Assembly (NCBI RefSeq): GCF_018130465.1
Contig: NZ_JAFCKJ010000006.1
Location: 310,001-374,000 of the forward strand
DNA: 64,000 bases
Direction: 5' to 3'
Source: Bradyrhizobium canariense
Lineage (GTDB): Bacteria > Pseudomonadota > Alphaproteobacteria > Rhizobiales > Xanthobacteraceae
The notes beneath the pieces were generated by a model. The model had not been told where the DNA came from, did not search any database, and was given only the letters and a program-made list of their open reading frames with translations. This document shows, in pieces, positions 26,851 to 35,356 of this stretch (position 1 is its first letter; each line of letters starts with the position of its first letter). The position numbers and the translations under genes are program-made.

Positions 26851-28188
26851 ATGGTCGGTAACAACATCTCACGATGGACGATGACCTATTTTGCGATGGC
26901 GCTCGCATGGCTCTTCGTCGCGCTGGTGCTGATGATGGCTGGCGTCGGCTATCCCGCGGCTGGTATCGCCTCGTCCGACACGCTCGTTCTGGTGCACGCG
27001 GTCTGCATCGGGTGGCTGAGCCTTGCGATGTGCGGCGCGCTGTTTCAGTTCGTGCCTGTCCTTGTCGCGGCGCCTCTGTTTTCCGAGAACTGGGCCCTCC
27101 CGGCCCTGGGCCTCTTGAGTGCCGGACTGATCTCCTTGCTCGCCGGCTTTCTGTCCTTGGGTGGTCGCTTGCCGCCCGCACTTTGGCTGCTTCCGCTTGG
27201 GGCCGTCCTGCTCGTCGCCGGTTTCAGCCTGGTCGTGGTCGATCTCGGCCTGACCGCGTCGCTCCGGCCGACAGGGCCGGCCCGTTTCGTGCTGGCGGGT
27301 CTGGCTTCGCTCTGCGCGACCTTCGTGTTCGGCGCGATCTTCGCATTCGCTCTTGCGGGCTGGACGGGACCTGTCGGCGGATTCATTTTGGCGTCCGGCG
27401 TCCCGCTGCATGCCATCGCCGGTCTCGGCGGTTGGCTGACCTTGACGGCCATGGGCGTCAGCTATCGGCTGCTGGCCATGTTCATGCTGGCGCCGGACGT
27501 GGACGATCGGCAGAGCCGCATGACGCTTGCAACCGGCGCGTTCGCCGTCGGCCTGACGGTGGCGGGCGGGAGTCTCGCGATCTGGCTCGCATCCGGCTTG
27601 AACGTCGTGCTGTCGATTGCCGCTGTTTTCGGTCTTGCATCCGTAGGGCTGTACGGGCGGGACATTGCCGGCATCTTTCGCGCCCGCAAGCGGCGGCACC
27701 TCGAACTCAACATGCGGATGGCGACGCTATCGTTCGTGGGCCTCGCGGCCATGGCCGTGCTGGGAATTGCGCTCGCGGCGACAGACATGTTTGCCGCGCA
27801 TGTCGGCGCCTTTGCCTTCCTCGCGGTCTTTGGCTGGTTGTCGGGGCTGGTCCTCGCCAAGCTCTACAAGATCGTCGCGTTCCTGACCTGGCTCGAGACC
27901 TATGGACCCGTCATGGGACGGACACCGACGCCTCGCGTGCAGGATCTCGTCGCGGAGGGCAGAGCGACGAAGTGGTTCGTCCTCTACTACGCCGCCGTCT
28001 GGTCCGGGACGCTGATGCTGCTGGCCGGCGAGCCGCATCTATTCCGGGCCGCCGCGGCGGCGATGACCGTGGGAGTCGTCGGGATCGTCCGCGAGGTGAT
28101 CCGAATCCGGCGGCTTGCCGACGTTGCGAGCCCGCTGCGTCTTCCGGGCGGTGCGATCGCTCCGCATCTGTTGTTCGCAAGGGCCTGA
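26851..28188 (+). CDS. Polytopic membrane protein with conserved His, NnrS / heme-copper-oxidase-I-like
   Basis: 445 residues with about twelve membrane helices from TYFAMALAWLFVALVLMM to the end. Histidines lie in helices in patterns like those of heme-copper oxidase subunit I and NnrS-type proteins: LVLVHAVCIGWLSLAMCG, LHAIAGLGGWLTLTAMG and AAHVGAFAFLAVFGWLSG. No full heme-copper active-site set can be confirmed by eye. Such proteins occur in denitrification clusters and may bind heme and copper. The ATG at 26851 is the best start; the longer frame from 26734 overlaps a leader peptide. It begins a plus-strand unit with DUF2249, MIP18 and CcoG. Confidence 0.75.
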   Translation: MVGNNISRWTMTYFAMALAWLFVALVLMMAGVGYPAAGIASSDTLVLVHAVCIGWLSLAMCGALFQFVPVLVAAPLFSENWALPALGLLSAGLISLLAGFLSLGGRLPPALWLLPLGAVLLVAGFSLVVVDLGLTASLRPTGPARFVLAGLASLCATFVFGAIFAFALAGWTGPVGGFILASGVPLHAIAGLGGWLTLTAMGVSYRLLAMFMLAPDVDDRQSRMTLATGAFAVGLTVAGGSLAIWLASGLNVVLSIAAVFGLASVGLYGRDIAGIFRARKRRHLELNMRMATLSFVGLAAMAVLGIALAATDMFAAHVGAFAFLAVFGWLSGLVLAKLYKIVAFLTWLETYGPVMGRTPTPRVQDLVAEGRATKWFVLYYAAVWSGTLMLLAGEPHLFRAAAAAMTVGVVGIVREVIRIRRLADVASPLRLPGGAIAPHLLFARA

Positions 28189-28211
28189 ACGGAAAACGAG
28201 AGGAAACAACG

Positions 28212-28721
28212 ATGACCGAATATATCGATGTCGACGTCCGCCCGGTCCTGCGCGCAGGCGAAGAGCCGTTCTCGGTCATCATGTCCGCACTCGCGAGCCT
28301 CGCGCCGGGGCAGGGACTCCGCCTCTACGCCACCTTCAAGCCGATCCCGCTGTTCTCGGTCATGGCCAACAAGGGATTTGCACATTCCGAGCAGGAGCTC
28401 GAAGGCGGCGAGTGGGAGGTGTTGTTCACGCCGGTCGAAGCTGGGCCTGAACAGGCACCGGTCGCGGTCACCGCTTCGCCGTTCGGCAATTGGCCCGAAC
28501 CGGCCGTCAAGCTCGACAGCCGGGATCTCGATCCTCCGGAGCCGATGGTCCGGATTCTGGCCGCCGCCGATCAGCTCGGCCCCGGCCAGACGTTGTCGGC
28601 GCTGCTGCGGCGGGAACCTGTCTTCCTGTTTCCGCAGCTCGAGAAGCGCGGATTTCGCTGGCTCGGCGGGTTCTTGCCGGACGGCGCGACCTATGAGCTG
28701 ACGGTGAGGGCTCCGTCGTGA
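28212..28721 (+). CDS. Double DUF2249 protein
   Basis: 169 residues made of two DUF2249 repeats. The first (about 3-75) runs from YIDVDVRPVLRAGEEPF to GEWEVLFTP, the second (about 100-167) from VKLDSRDLDPPEPMVRIL to ATYELTVRAPS. Both contain the alternation of an early DxR strand, a helix with LxxGQxL and a FxxxxxLFxxLxxRGF segment. DUF2249 domains occur beside hemerythrin and denitrification genes and are thought to act in sulfur or NO/redox handling; no activity is proven. The ATG has AGAGGAAA upstream, and the stop overlaps the next gene by 4 bp. Confidence 0.8.
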   Translation: MTEYIDVDVRPVLRAGEEPFSVIMSALASLAPGQGLRLYATFKPIPLFSVMANKGFAHSEQELEGGEWEVLFTPVEAGPEQAPVAVTASPFGNWPEPAVKLDSRDLDPPEPMVRILAAADQLGPGQTLSALLRREPVFLFPQLEKRGFRWLGGFLPDGATYELTVRAPS

Positions 28722-29032
28722 CCGGCGAACTTGAAGGCCGCATCCGCGACGCGCTGCGCGTCGTGATCGATCCCGAACTCGGTGAGAACATCGTCGATCT
28801 CGGCTTCATCTATGACATCTCGGTCGGTGACGGCGCGGTCCACATCACCATGACCGCGACCACGCCGGGATGCCCGGCGACGTCGTTCCTGAGGGAAGGC
28901 GTGGAGAACGCTGCCGCGCGCGTTCCCGGCGTCGAGTCCGTCGAGGTGACGATGACGTTCGATCCGCTCTGGACGCCGTCCCTCATCGAGCCGGCGATCC
29001 GCGCCTCGCTCGGCTTCGCCGCGGTCAATTAG
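28718..29032 (+). CDS. MIP18/DUF59 iron-sulfur assembly factor
   Basis: 104 residues. VIDPELGENIVDLGFIY is the typical start of the DUF59/MIP18 fold, and TTPGCPATSFLREGV carries the conserved Cys of this family. FDPLWTPSLI near the end is also conserved. These proteins help install Fe-S clusters in target proteins. It begins with a GTG overlapping the preceding gene (GTGA) and is followed after 8 bp by the CcoG-type Fe-S protein, a plausible client. Confidence 0.9.
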   Translation: MTGELEGRIRDALRVVIDPELGENIVDLGFIYDISVGDGAVHITMTATTPGCPATSFLREGVENAAARVPGVESVEVTMTFDPLWTPSLIEPAIRASLGFAAVN

Positions 29033-29040
29033 GAGGTCGC

Positions 29041-30468
29041 ATGGCGATTGCCGTCGAGATCGATCATGCGAAGACACGGGCGAAGGCGGCGGCAGCAGCC
29101 GGTCTGCCGGTCGTTCCGCAGGCCGTCAAGGGACCGATCCGGCGGATCAAGTGGGGCATCCTGCTGCTGACGCTGTCGATCTACTACGTCACACCGTTCA
29201 TCCGCTGGGACCGCGGGCCTCACGCGCCGGATCAGGCCGTCCTGCTCGACTTCGCCAATGGACGGCTCTACGCTTTCTTCGTCGAGATCTGGCCACAGGA
29301 CCTCTACCTCGTCACCGGGCTTCTGATCCTCGCGTCGACCGTCCTGATTCTGACCAACGCGCTGGCCGGACGTTTGTGGTGTGGCTTTGCCTGCCCGCAG
29401 ACGGTCTGGACCGATCTGTTCCTGCTTGTCGAAAGGTTGATCGAGGGTGACAGGCGCCAGCGTTTGAAGAACATTGGTGAGCCATTGACGATCAGGCGGG
29501 CAGCCGAGATCGTTGCAAAGCATGCGGCCTGGTTGCTGATCGCGCTGGCAACCGGCGGAACGCTCATCTTCTATGTCACCGACGCGCCTGATCTGCTGCG
29601 CGGCTTCGCTTCCGGCGACGTCTCGGCCAACGCGCTCACTTGGATCGTCGTCTTCACGGGTACGACCTACGGCCTGGCGGGATTTGCGCGCGAGCAGGTC
29701 TGCACGTTCATGTGCCCGTGGCCCCGCCTTCAGGGGGCGATCTGGGATCCGGAAGCCTTCACCGTCAACTACCGCGACTACCGGGGCGAGCAGCGGACAT
29801 CGGCGAAGAAGGCCGCCGAGTTGCGGCTTCAGGGCCAGCCGGCGGGCGATTGCGTCGATTGTGGACAGTGCGTCACGGTCTGTCCGATCGGCATCGACAT
29901 TCGGGAGGGACCGAACTTCGCCTGCATCAACTGTGGGCTCTGCATCGATGCCTGCGACAGCGTGATGTCGAAGCTCGGCCGCCCGCGTGGATTGATCGAC
30001 TACGAGAGCTGGCAGAACATTGAACGAGGCCGCCGGAACCAGGCTCCCGTCAACCGCCTGTTGCGACCGAAGACCATTGGCCTGACGGTGGCATGCGTCG
30101 CTCTTGCAGGTACGATCATGGTCGCCTTCGCGACCAAGACGACCGCCACGCTCTCGGTCCAGCACGACCGTGATCCCGTCGCCGTCAGGTTGTCCGACGG
30201 ATCCACGCGAAACGCCTATACCGTGAAGCTGCTCAACAAGTCGTCTACCCCGCATTCGTACACGCTGTCCGTCAGCGGCCTTGACGCGAAGATGGCTGTC
30301 GTCGGCAACGATGGCATGACGCTCATCGAGGTCGCCCCAGACGCTTCCGAGACGCTGCGGGTCACGCTGACGGCGGCGGACCCTGGGCAGGGCGATGTCG
30401 TGTTCACCGCGCGGGACGAGACCGGCACGACGGTTCTCTCGGCCAGGGACAAGTTTGTCGGACGCTAG
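29041..30468 (+). CDS. ccoG: CcoG/RdxA-type membrane iron-sulfur protein
   Basis: 475 residues with about five membrane helices and two 4Fe-4S centres. Motifs: GRLWCGFACPQTVWTDLF and EQVCTFMCPWPRLQGAIW in loops, then CVDCGQCVTVCPIGIDI and CINCGLCIDACDSVM in the cytoplasmic ferredoxin part. The C-terminal domain (about 380-475) is an Ig-like periplasmic module. CcoG reduces Cu(II) to Cu(I) for cbb3 oxidase assembly in related species; in this nos-linked place it may support copper supply to NosZ. TTAGGAGGTCGC precedes the ATG. Whether the genome has another copy beside ccoNOQP cannot be seen here. Confidence 0.92.
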   Translation: MAIAVEIDHAKTRAKAAAAAGLPVVPQAVKGPIRRIKWGILLLTLSIYYVTPFIRWDRGPHAPDQAVLLDFANGRLYAFFVEIWPQDLYLVTGLLILASTVLILTNALAGRLWCGFACPQTVWTDLFLLVERLIEGDRRQRLKNIGEPLTIRRAAEIVAKHAAWLLIALATGGTLIFYVTDAPDLLRGFASGDVSANALTWIVVFTGTTYGLAGFAREQVCTFMCPWPRLQGAIWDPEAFTVNYRDYRGEQRTSAKKAAELRLQGQPAGDCVDCGQCVTVCPIGIDIREGPNFACINCGLCIDACDSVMSKLGRPRGLIDYESWQNIERGRRNQAPVNRLLRPKTIGLTVACVALAGTIMVAFATKTTATLSVQHDRDPVAVRLSDGSTRNAYTVKLLNKSSTPHSYTLSVSGLDAKMAVVGNDGMTLIEVAPDASETLRVTLTAADPGQGDVVFTARDETGTTVLSARDKFVGR

Positions 30469-30486
30469 CCGCTGGCTCGTTCCCGT

Positions 30487-30500
30487 TTGCGCTACAGCAA
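30487..30500. promoter_or_regulatory. FixK2/NnrR-type box upstream of the copper chaperone gene
   Basis: TTGC-GCTACA-GCAA, matching TTG(A/C)-N6-(T/G)CAA. It lies 85 bp upstream of the chosen ATG of the PCu(A)C gene, directly after the ccoG stop. The start of the frame listed by a naive search falls on this box, which is another reason to use the later ATG. Confidence 0.65.
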
Positions 30501-30585
30501 TACCGAGCACGGCGCATCTGAGATAATCCCGACTAGATGCCGGCGAATGCTCGCGCTGGTGTCGGATTTGATTGGAGACTTAGCC

Positions 30586-31434
30586 ATGCTCTGCCGGCTC
30601 CCCAGGATCATGATCGTCGCTGCCGCGCTGCTTGCCTTTCTTGGCTCCACGCCGACGACCGCTCACGATGTCGCCGTCAATCAGGCCTGGAGCCGCGCCA
30701 CTCCCAAGGGAGCGATGGTTGCGGGCGGCTACCTCACCATCGAGAACCATGGTGCGCAGCCCGACCGGCTTTTGTCGGCATCGAGCCCGGCGGCAGCCAA
30801 GCTCGAGATCCACCAGGTGACCATGCAGGACGGTATCATGACGATGCGTCCGCTCGACGACGGGTTGGCGATCCCTGCGGACGCGACGGTGACGCTCGCT
30901 CCGGGCGGCGATCACATCATGTTCGTTGGATTGACCGCGCCGTTCGAGGAGGGCCAGCGCATTGCGGTCTCGCTGAATTTCGCGCACAGCGGCAAGATCG
31001 ACACGATTTTTGAGGTGGGCAGCGTCGGCGCCAAGGGGCCGAGATTGCAGATCGCGTCGAACGAATCGTCGCCCGTCGCGCCTGCGGCGGCGGCAAAGGC
31101 TGCTCCCATCGATGAACCCTTCTTCACGCATATCTGCGGAACGCGGGTGATGGCCGACGTGACCGTCACGCCGGGCCGCAGTGGCCCCGTCGAGGTTCTG
31201 GTGCAGCTCGAGGACGGCGACGAGAAGCCGCTGACGGTCGACGCGCTGTCCGTGACGCTGTCCAATCCCGACAGGAATATCGCACCCGTCACCGCCGCAG
31301 CCGAACGGATCGCCGCGGACAAGTGGCGAGTCCGCATGACGGCGGCATCGCGTGGAAAGTGGTCGCTTTCACTCGGGATCGACATGAAGAAGGATGACCG
31401 GATCGATATCGCGGCTCCAATCCTCGTTGAGTGA
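30586..31434 (+). CDS. PCu(A)C-type copper chaperone fused to a C-terminal YtkA/CopC-like domain
   Basis: 282 residues from the ATG at 30586 (GGAG 9 bp upstream). A signal peptide (IMIVAAALLAFLGS, cleaved near TTAHD) leads to the PCu(A)C domain: VAGGYLTIENHG, then EIHQVTMQDGIMTMRPLDDG and GGDHIMFVGL with the Met/His Cu(I) ligands (HxxxM...M...HxM). The C-terminal half (about 160-282) starts with HICGTRVMADVTVTPG and ends in SLSLGIDM, which resembles YtkA- or CopC-like beta-sandwich modules. This would be a two-domain periplasmic copper carrier. It lies downstream of CcoG with its own FixK2-type box, so a role in CuA/CuZ loading is probable. Confidence 0.8.
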   Translation: MLCRLPRIMIVAAALLAFLGSTPTTAHDVAVNQAWSRATPKGAMVAGGYLTIENHGAQPDRLLSASSPAAAKLEIHQVTMQDGIMTMRPLDDGLAIPADATVTLAPGGDHIMFVGLTAPFEEGQRIAVSLNFAHSGKIDTIFEVGSVGAKGPRLQIASNESSPVAPAAAAKAAPIDEPFFTHICGTRVMADVTVTPGRSGPVEVLVQLEDGDEKPLTVDALSVTLSNPDRNIAPVTAAAERIAADKWRVRMTAASRGKWSLSLGIDMKKDDRIDIAAPILVE

Positions 31435-31575
31435 GGGCCGCACGGAGCAGGTCTGACCGAACTCCACGCCAATTCGCCGAGGCGGATGTCATGGCTCGAC
31501 ATTTGTCTCGGTCGTCTCCCAAGCCAGTGCCCGTCGTCTGATCCGACAGACGCCAGTCCGTTGAGGTGAACCGCA

Positions 31576-32163
31576 ATGTCTGCCACACTTTCCGCCGCCA
31601 AGTCCGAGGCTTCGCCTCCGTCCCTGCCGCTTCTGACCGCGCTGGTCTATCCGCAGGACAAGTATCCCGCGCAAGCTTTCGAGGCGCTCGTTGCGTCCTG
31701 TCGCAGTTGCGGATTGTCGCTTGCGGGTGTCCTGCAGCACGTGGTCGACGCGGCGCCGGAACGGCGGTGCGACGTGCTGCTGGAGGACCTGATCACGGGC
31801 CGTCGCACGACGATATTCGAGGACCGGGGCGCTGGCGCCGGGGGCTGCCGGCTCGATGAGGCGGCGCTTGCGGATGTCGCTGCTCGGATCGCAGGGAATC
31901 TCGAAAGTTCACCCGACGTGCTGGTGCTCAACAAATTCGGCAAAGCCGAGTGCGACGGGGGCGGGTTGATCGAGCTGATCGCCAACGCGATGGACCGCAA
32001 CATCGCTGTAGTGATCGGCGTGCCCCAGAGCAACCTGCCGGCATGGCGAAGTTTCGCGGGAGATCTCGCCGCGGAGCTGTCTGCCGATTCGCGCGAGATC
32101 GAAAAGTGGTCGGAGGATTTGCGGCAAGTCTTGCGGCAAGTCCGGCGGACGACTTCACGATAA
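31576..32163 (+). CDS. DUF2478 protein
   Basis: 195 residues. The beginning (TALVYPQDKYPAQAFEAL) and the C-terminal hallmark VLNKFGKAECDGGGLIELI match DUF2478, a family thought to bind NTP and often linked with molybdate or metal-dependent respiration genes. No membrane or signal segment. It follows the copper chaperone after 140 bp. No molybdate transporter lies next to it, although a molybdopterin enzyme (sulfoxide reductase) follows 800 bp further. Function is unproven. Confidence 0.75.
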   Translation: MSATLSAAKSEASPPSLPLLTALVYPQDKYPAQAFEALVASCRSCGLSLAGVLQHVVDAAPERRCDVLLEDLITGRRTTIFEDRGAGAGGCRLDEAALADVAARIAGNLESSPDVLVLNKFGKAECDGGGLIELIANAMDRNIAVVIGVPQSNLPAWRSFAGDLAAELSADSREIEKWSEDLRQVLRQVRRTTSR

Positions 32164-32272
32164 CCGGCGGACGGGATCAGCGGAAGCGCCGCCGACGGAC
32201 GGCAAATGCCTATTCCGCGCCGGCAGCTGCGCGCAGCCGAAGGGTCATCTGAATTCGGGCCTTGGTGTGCCG

Positions 32273-32623
32273 CTATTGTCGAGCGGCGATGACCGTGATC
32301 TCGAGTTTGACGCCCGGACCGAGATCGGCCACGCCGATCGCGGCGCGCGCCGGCAGATGAGCCTCAGCAAAATGCGCCTTCCAGGCCGCATTGAACTCTG
32401 CCTTCTCCTTGAGGCTGGTCATGTAGATGGTCACCTGCAAGACCTTGGTCAGATCGGATCCGAGGGTCTTCAGCAGCTGCGCCAACTGCCCGAGGACGTC
32501 GTTTGCCTGGCCCGACATATCGAGGCTCGTGTCCTCGGGGACGATTCCACCGATGTAAAGCACGCCATTATGCTCGACCACTTCGTGGAGCAGACCTTCG
32601 TAGGGCAAGACGCGCTTGATCAT
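32273..32623 (-). CDS. RidA/YjgF-family enamine/imine deaminase
   Basis: 116 residues with the family patterns LYIGGIVPED, QANDVLGQLAQLLK and AAIGVADLGPGVKLEITVIA, including the Arg of the active site in LPARAAIGV. RidA proteins hydrolyse reactive enamines from PLP enzymes. The start is the ATG at 32623; the frame upstream is a shadow. It is divergent from the sulfoxide reductase gene. Confidence 0.88.
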   Translation of the reverse strand: MIKRVLPYEGLLHEVVEHNGVLYIGGIVPEDTSLDMSGQANDVLGQLAQLLKTLGSDLTKVLQVTIYMTSLKEKAEFNAAWKAHFAEAHLPARAAIGVADLGPGVKLEITVIAARQ

Positions 32624-32954
32624 GATGAGACCGATGTTGCTGTGGGATGGGCGGCATATCGCACATTTCAATGTCGCTGTCGTTGCAGGAGATATCGCAA
32701 CTATTGTTGCCGAAAGATGGTCCGCATGGCTGCTGGCGTGGCCGATTAAAGCATTGAAAACAAATGCATAAATTGATCGAGGAATCGACGGCGGTCTGTT
32801 CCCTCGAACGTTCGCCAAGCTGTCCTTGCACGCGCGCCCGGCATTTTCGCCGGCCCTGAACCCGACGACATCGAAGAGCGGATCGCTATACTGCCCACCC
32901 GACTGACACCGGTGCGGCCGCGACCGTGCCGCGACCGGAACAAGGAATGCGACG
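32624..32954. other. Divergent intergenic region between RidA and sulfoxide reductase
   Basis: About 330 bp. I see an inverted repeat GCATT-N7-AATGC at 32751-32767 followed by an AT-richer stretch, a possible operator. There is no perfect FixK2-type box and no CTAAC array. The frame of the RidA gene reads through part of this region but without gene-like composition. Confidence 0.4.
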
Positions 32955-35276
32955 ATGGACGATACGATTGGCTTCCCCGACCCCGGCCTCGACCTGTCCG
33001 ACGGCTTCAAGCCGCACACCTCGCATTGGGGCGTGTTCTCGGCGCGTCAAGGCGAGGCCGGGCTCGAGGTCAGGGCGTATGCGGGCGATCCCGATCCGAA
33101 CGGCATCATCGACAATTTTCCCGGCGCGCTGCGCCACCAGGCACGCATCACCCAGCCGGCGATCCGCCGCGGCTGGCTCGAGCGCGGTCCCGGTCCCGAC
33201 GATCGCCGCGGCCGCGATGAATTCGTTTCCGTCAGCTGGGAGAAGGCGCTCGATCTGCTCGGCGACGAGCTGGCACGCATCCGTGACACGCGCGGCCCCG
33301 GCGCGGTGTTCGGCGGCTCCTATGGCTGGTCGAGCGCGGGCCGCTTTCACCACGCCCAAAGCCAGGTGCATCGCTTCCTCAACATCGCCTTGGGCGGCTA
33401 TGTGCGCTCGGTGAACTCCTATTCCTCCGGTGCGTCCTCGGTGCTGCTGCCGCAGATCCTCTGCGGCTACGAGGACATCACCAAGCGCAACGTGACCTGG
33501 GAGCAGATCGCGGCTGATACCGACATCGTGCTGGCATTCGGCGGCATGGCGCTGAAGAACTCGATGGTCGCAGGCGGCTCGATCAGCAAGCATGTCGAGC
33601 GCGGCGCGATGCAAGCTGCGCGCCGCCGCGGCTGCGAGTTCATCCTGATGAGCCCTCTGCGCGAAGACCTGCCCGTCGAGGCCGGCGCCGAATGGATGAC
33701 TTGCGTGCCCGGCACCGACACCGCGCTGATGCTCGGCATCGTTCATACGCTGGTCGCGGAAAACCTGCACGACCAGGCCTTCCTCGATCGCTACACCGAG
33801 GGATGGCCGGTCTTCCTGCGCTATCTCACCGGCGAGAGCGACAGCCAACCCAAGCACGCTGAATGGGCCGCCGCGATCTGCGGCGTCGACGCGGACACGA
33901 TCCGCAAGCTGGCGCGGCGCCTCGCCGGCAAGCGTGCGCTCATTACCGTTTCTCATTCGCTCCAGCGCGCCGAGCATGGCGAGCAGCCGGTGTGGATGGG
34001 CATGGTGCTGGCGGCAGCGCTCGGCCAGATCGGCCTCTCCGGCGGCGGCTACGGCTATTCGCTTGGGGCGATCGGCTATTACGGCCGCCGGGTCAACGAC
34101 GTGCCGGGGCCGACACTGGGGCAGGGCCGTAACGCCGTCCGCGATTTCATTCCGGTGGCGCGCATCGCCGACATGCTGCTCAATCCCGGCAGCACCTATC
34201 GCTACAACGGCGAGACGCGCACTTATCCGGATATCCGCCTCGTCTACTGGGCCGGCGGCAATCCCTTCCATCACCACCAGGACATCAACCGCCTGCGCAA
34301 GGCCTTTGCGAAAGTCGACACGCTGGTGGTGCACGAGCTCGCATGGACTGCCACGGCCCGGCATGCCGACATCGTGCTGCCCTCGACGATGACGCTCGAG
34401 CGCGAAGACATCGGCTATTCCAGCAACGATCCCCTGATGGTCGCGATGCACCGGATCGCCGAGCCGTTCGGCCTTGCGCGCGACGACTACGAGATCTTTG
34501 CCGATCTCGCCGACCGTCTCGGCGCGCGCGAACCCTTCACCGAGGGGCGGACGTCACGTCAGTGGCTGGAACATCTTTACGAGCCGACCCGCGCCTCGCT
34601 CGAAGCGCGCGGTTTGGAGGCGCCGAGCTTCGAGGACTTCTGGCAGCGCGGCAGCCTGGTCGTGCCGCAGCAGCCCGACGACGGCGGCCGGCTGCGCCGC
34701 TTCCGCGACGATCCCGTCAATCACGCTTTGCCGACGCCAAGCGGTCGCATCGAGATATTCTCTGCCAAGATCGCGGGCCATGGCGATACGGATTGTCCGG
34801 GCCATCCGGTCTGGCTGGAGAAGTCCGATATGCCCAAGCCGGGGGCGCCGTGCTTCCTCGTCGCCAACCAGCCGGTGACGCGTCTGCACAGCCAGCTCGA
34901 TTTCGGCGGGCATTCGCTCGCCGCCAAACATCGCGGTCGCGAGGTCGCGCGCATGAACCCACGGGACGCTGACGCGCGCGGGATCAAGGACGGCGACATC
35001 ATTCGGCTGTTCAACGCGCGCGGCGCCTGTCTCGCCGCGGTCCACGTCACCGACGGTATCGCGTCCGGCGTGGTCCAGCTCCCGACCGGCGCCTGGTACG
35101 ACCCGATGGACCCCGAAGACGACGCGCCGCTCTGCGTGCACGGCAACCCGAACGTGCTGACCCGCGACATCGGCACCTCGTCCTTCGCGCAGGGCTGCAC
35201 CGGTCAGCTCACGACGGTTGAGGTCGAGAAGTTCACCGGCAATCTGCCGCCGATCCGCGCGTTCGACCCGGTGTAG
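32955..35276 (+). CDS. bisC: Molybdopterin oxidoreductase, biotin/methionine sulfoxide reductase (BisC/TorA-like)
   Basis: 773 residues of the DMSO-reductase family. SAGRFHHAQSQVHRFLN holds the conserved Ser ligand region of Mo, and blocks such as VNSYSSGASSVLLPQIL, YWAGGNPFHHHQD and HELAWTATARHADIVLP match BisC/TorA. There is no N-terminal Fe-S cluster motif and no Tat signal, so it is probably the cytoplasmic biotin sulfoxide type. It reduces biotin- or methionine-sulfoxide and related S- and N-oxides. AAGGA lies 8 bp before the ATG. MsrA and an oxidative-stress set are located 13 kb downstream. The 3' end faces an AraC gene with a terminator between. Confidence 0.92.
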   Translation: MDDTIGFPDPGLDLSDGFKPHTSHWGVFSARQGEAGLEVRAYAGDPDPNGIIDNFPGALRHQARITQPAIRRGWLERGPGPDDRRGRDEFVSVSWEKALDLLGDELARIRDTRGPGAVFGGSYGWSSAGRFHHAQSQVHRFLNIALGGYVRSVNSYSSGASSVLLPQILCGYEDITKRNVTWEQIAADTDIVLAFGGMALKNSMVAGGSISKHVERGAMQAARRRGCEFILMSPLREDLPVEAGAEWMTCVPGTDTALMLGIVHTLVAENLHDQAFLDRYTEGWPVFLRYLTGESDSQPKHAEWAAAICGVDADTIRKLARRLAGKRALITVSHSLQRAEHGEQPVWMGMVLAAALGQIGLSGGGYGYSLGAIGYYGRRVNDVPGPTLGQGRNAVRDFIPVARIADMLLNPGSTYRYNGETRTYPDIRLVYWAGGNPFHHHQDINRLRKAFAKVDTLVVHELAWTATARHADIVLPSTMTLEREDIGYSSNDPLMVAMHRIAEPFGLARDDYEIFADLADRLGAREPFTEGRTSRQWLEHLYEPTRASLEARGLEAPSFEDFWQRGSLVVPQQPDDGGRLRRFRDDPVNHALPTPSGRIEIFSAKIAGHGDTDCPGHPVWLEKSDMPKPGAPCFLVANQPVTRLHSQLDFGGHSLAAKHRGREVARMNPRDADARGIKDGDIIRLFNARGACLAAVHVTDGIASGVVQLPTGAWYDPMDPEDDAPLCVHGNPNVLTRDIGTSSFAQGCTGQLTTVEVEKFTGNLPPIRAFDPV

Positions 35277-35282
35277 AAAAAA

Positions 35283-35312
35283 GGGCCGTCCTGTGTGGGT
35301 GCAGGACGGCCC
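35283..35312. terminator. Rho-independent terminator between convergent genes
   Basis: A perfect 11-bp stem (GGGCCGTCCTG / CAGGACGGCCC) with an 8-nt loop. The run of A on the left side gives a T-run when read leftward, so it should end the minus-strand AraC transcript; it probably also acts for the plus-strand reductase gene. Confidence 0.85.
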
Positions 35313-35356
35313 CGAGTGGCTCGCAGGCCCGGGAGGATGAGGACGCGAGCGGATGC

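Noticed and set aside
32690-32710. TTGC...GCAA pair in the RidA/BisC gap
   Set aside because: Half-sites are 10 bases apart; not compatible with a FixK-type dimer.
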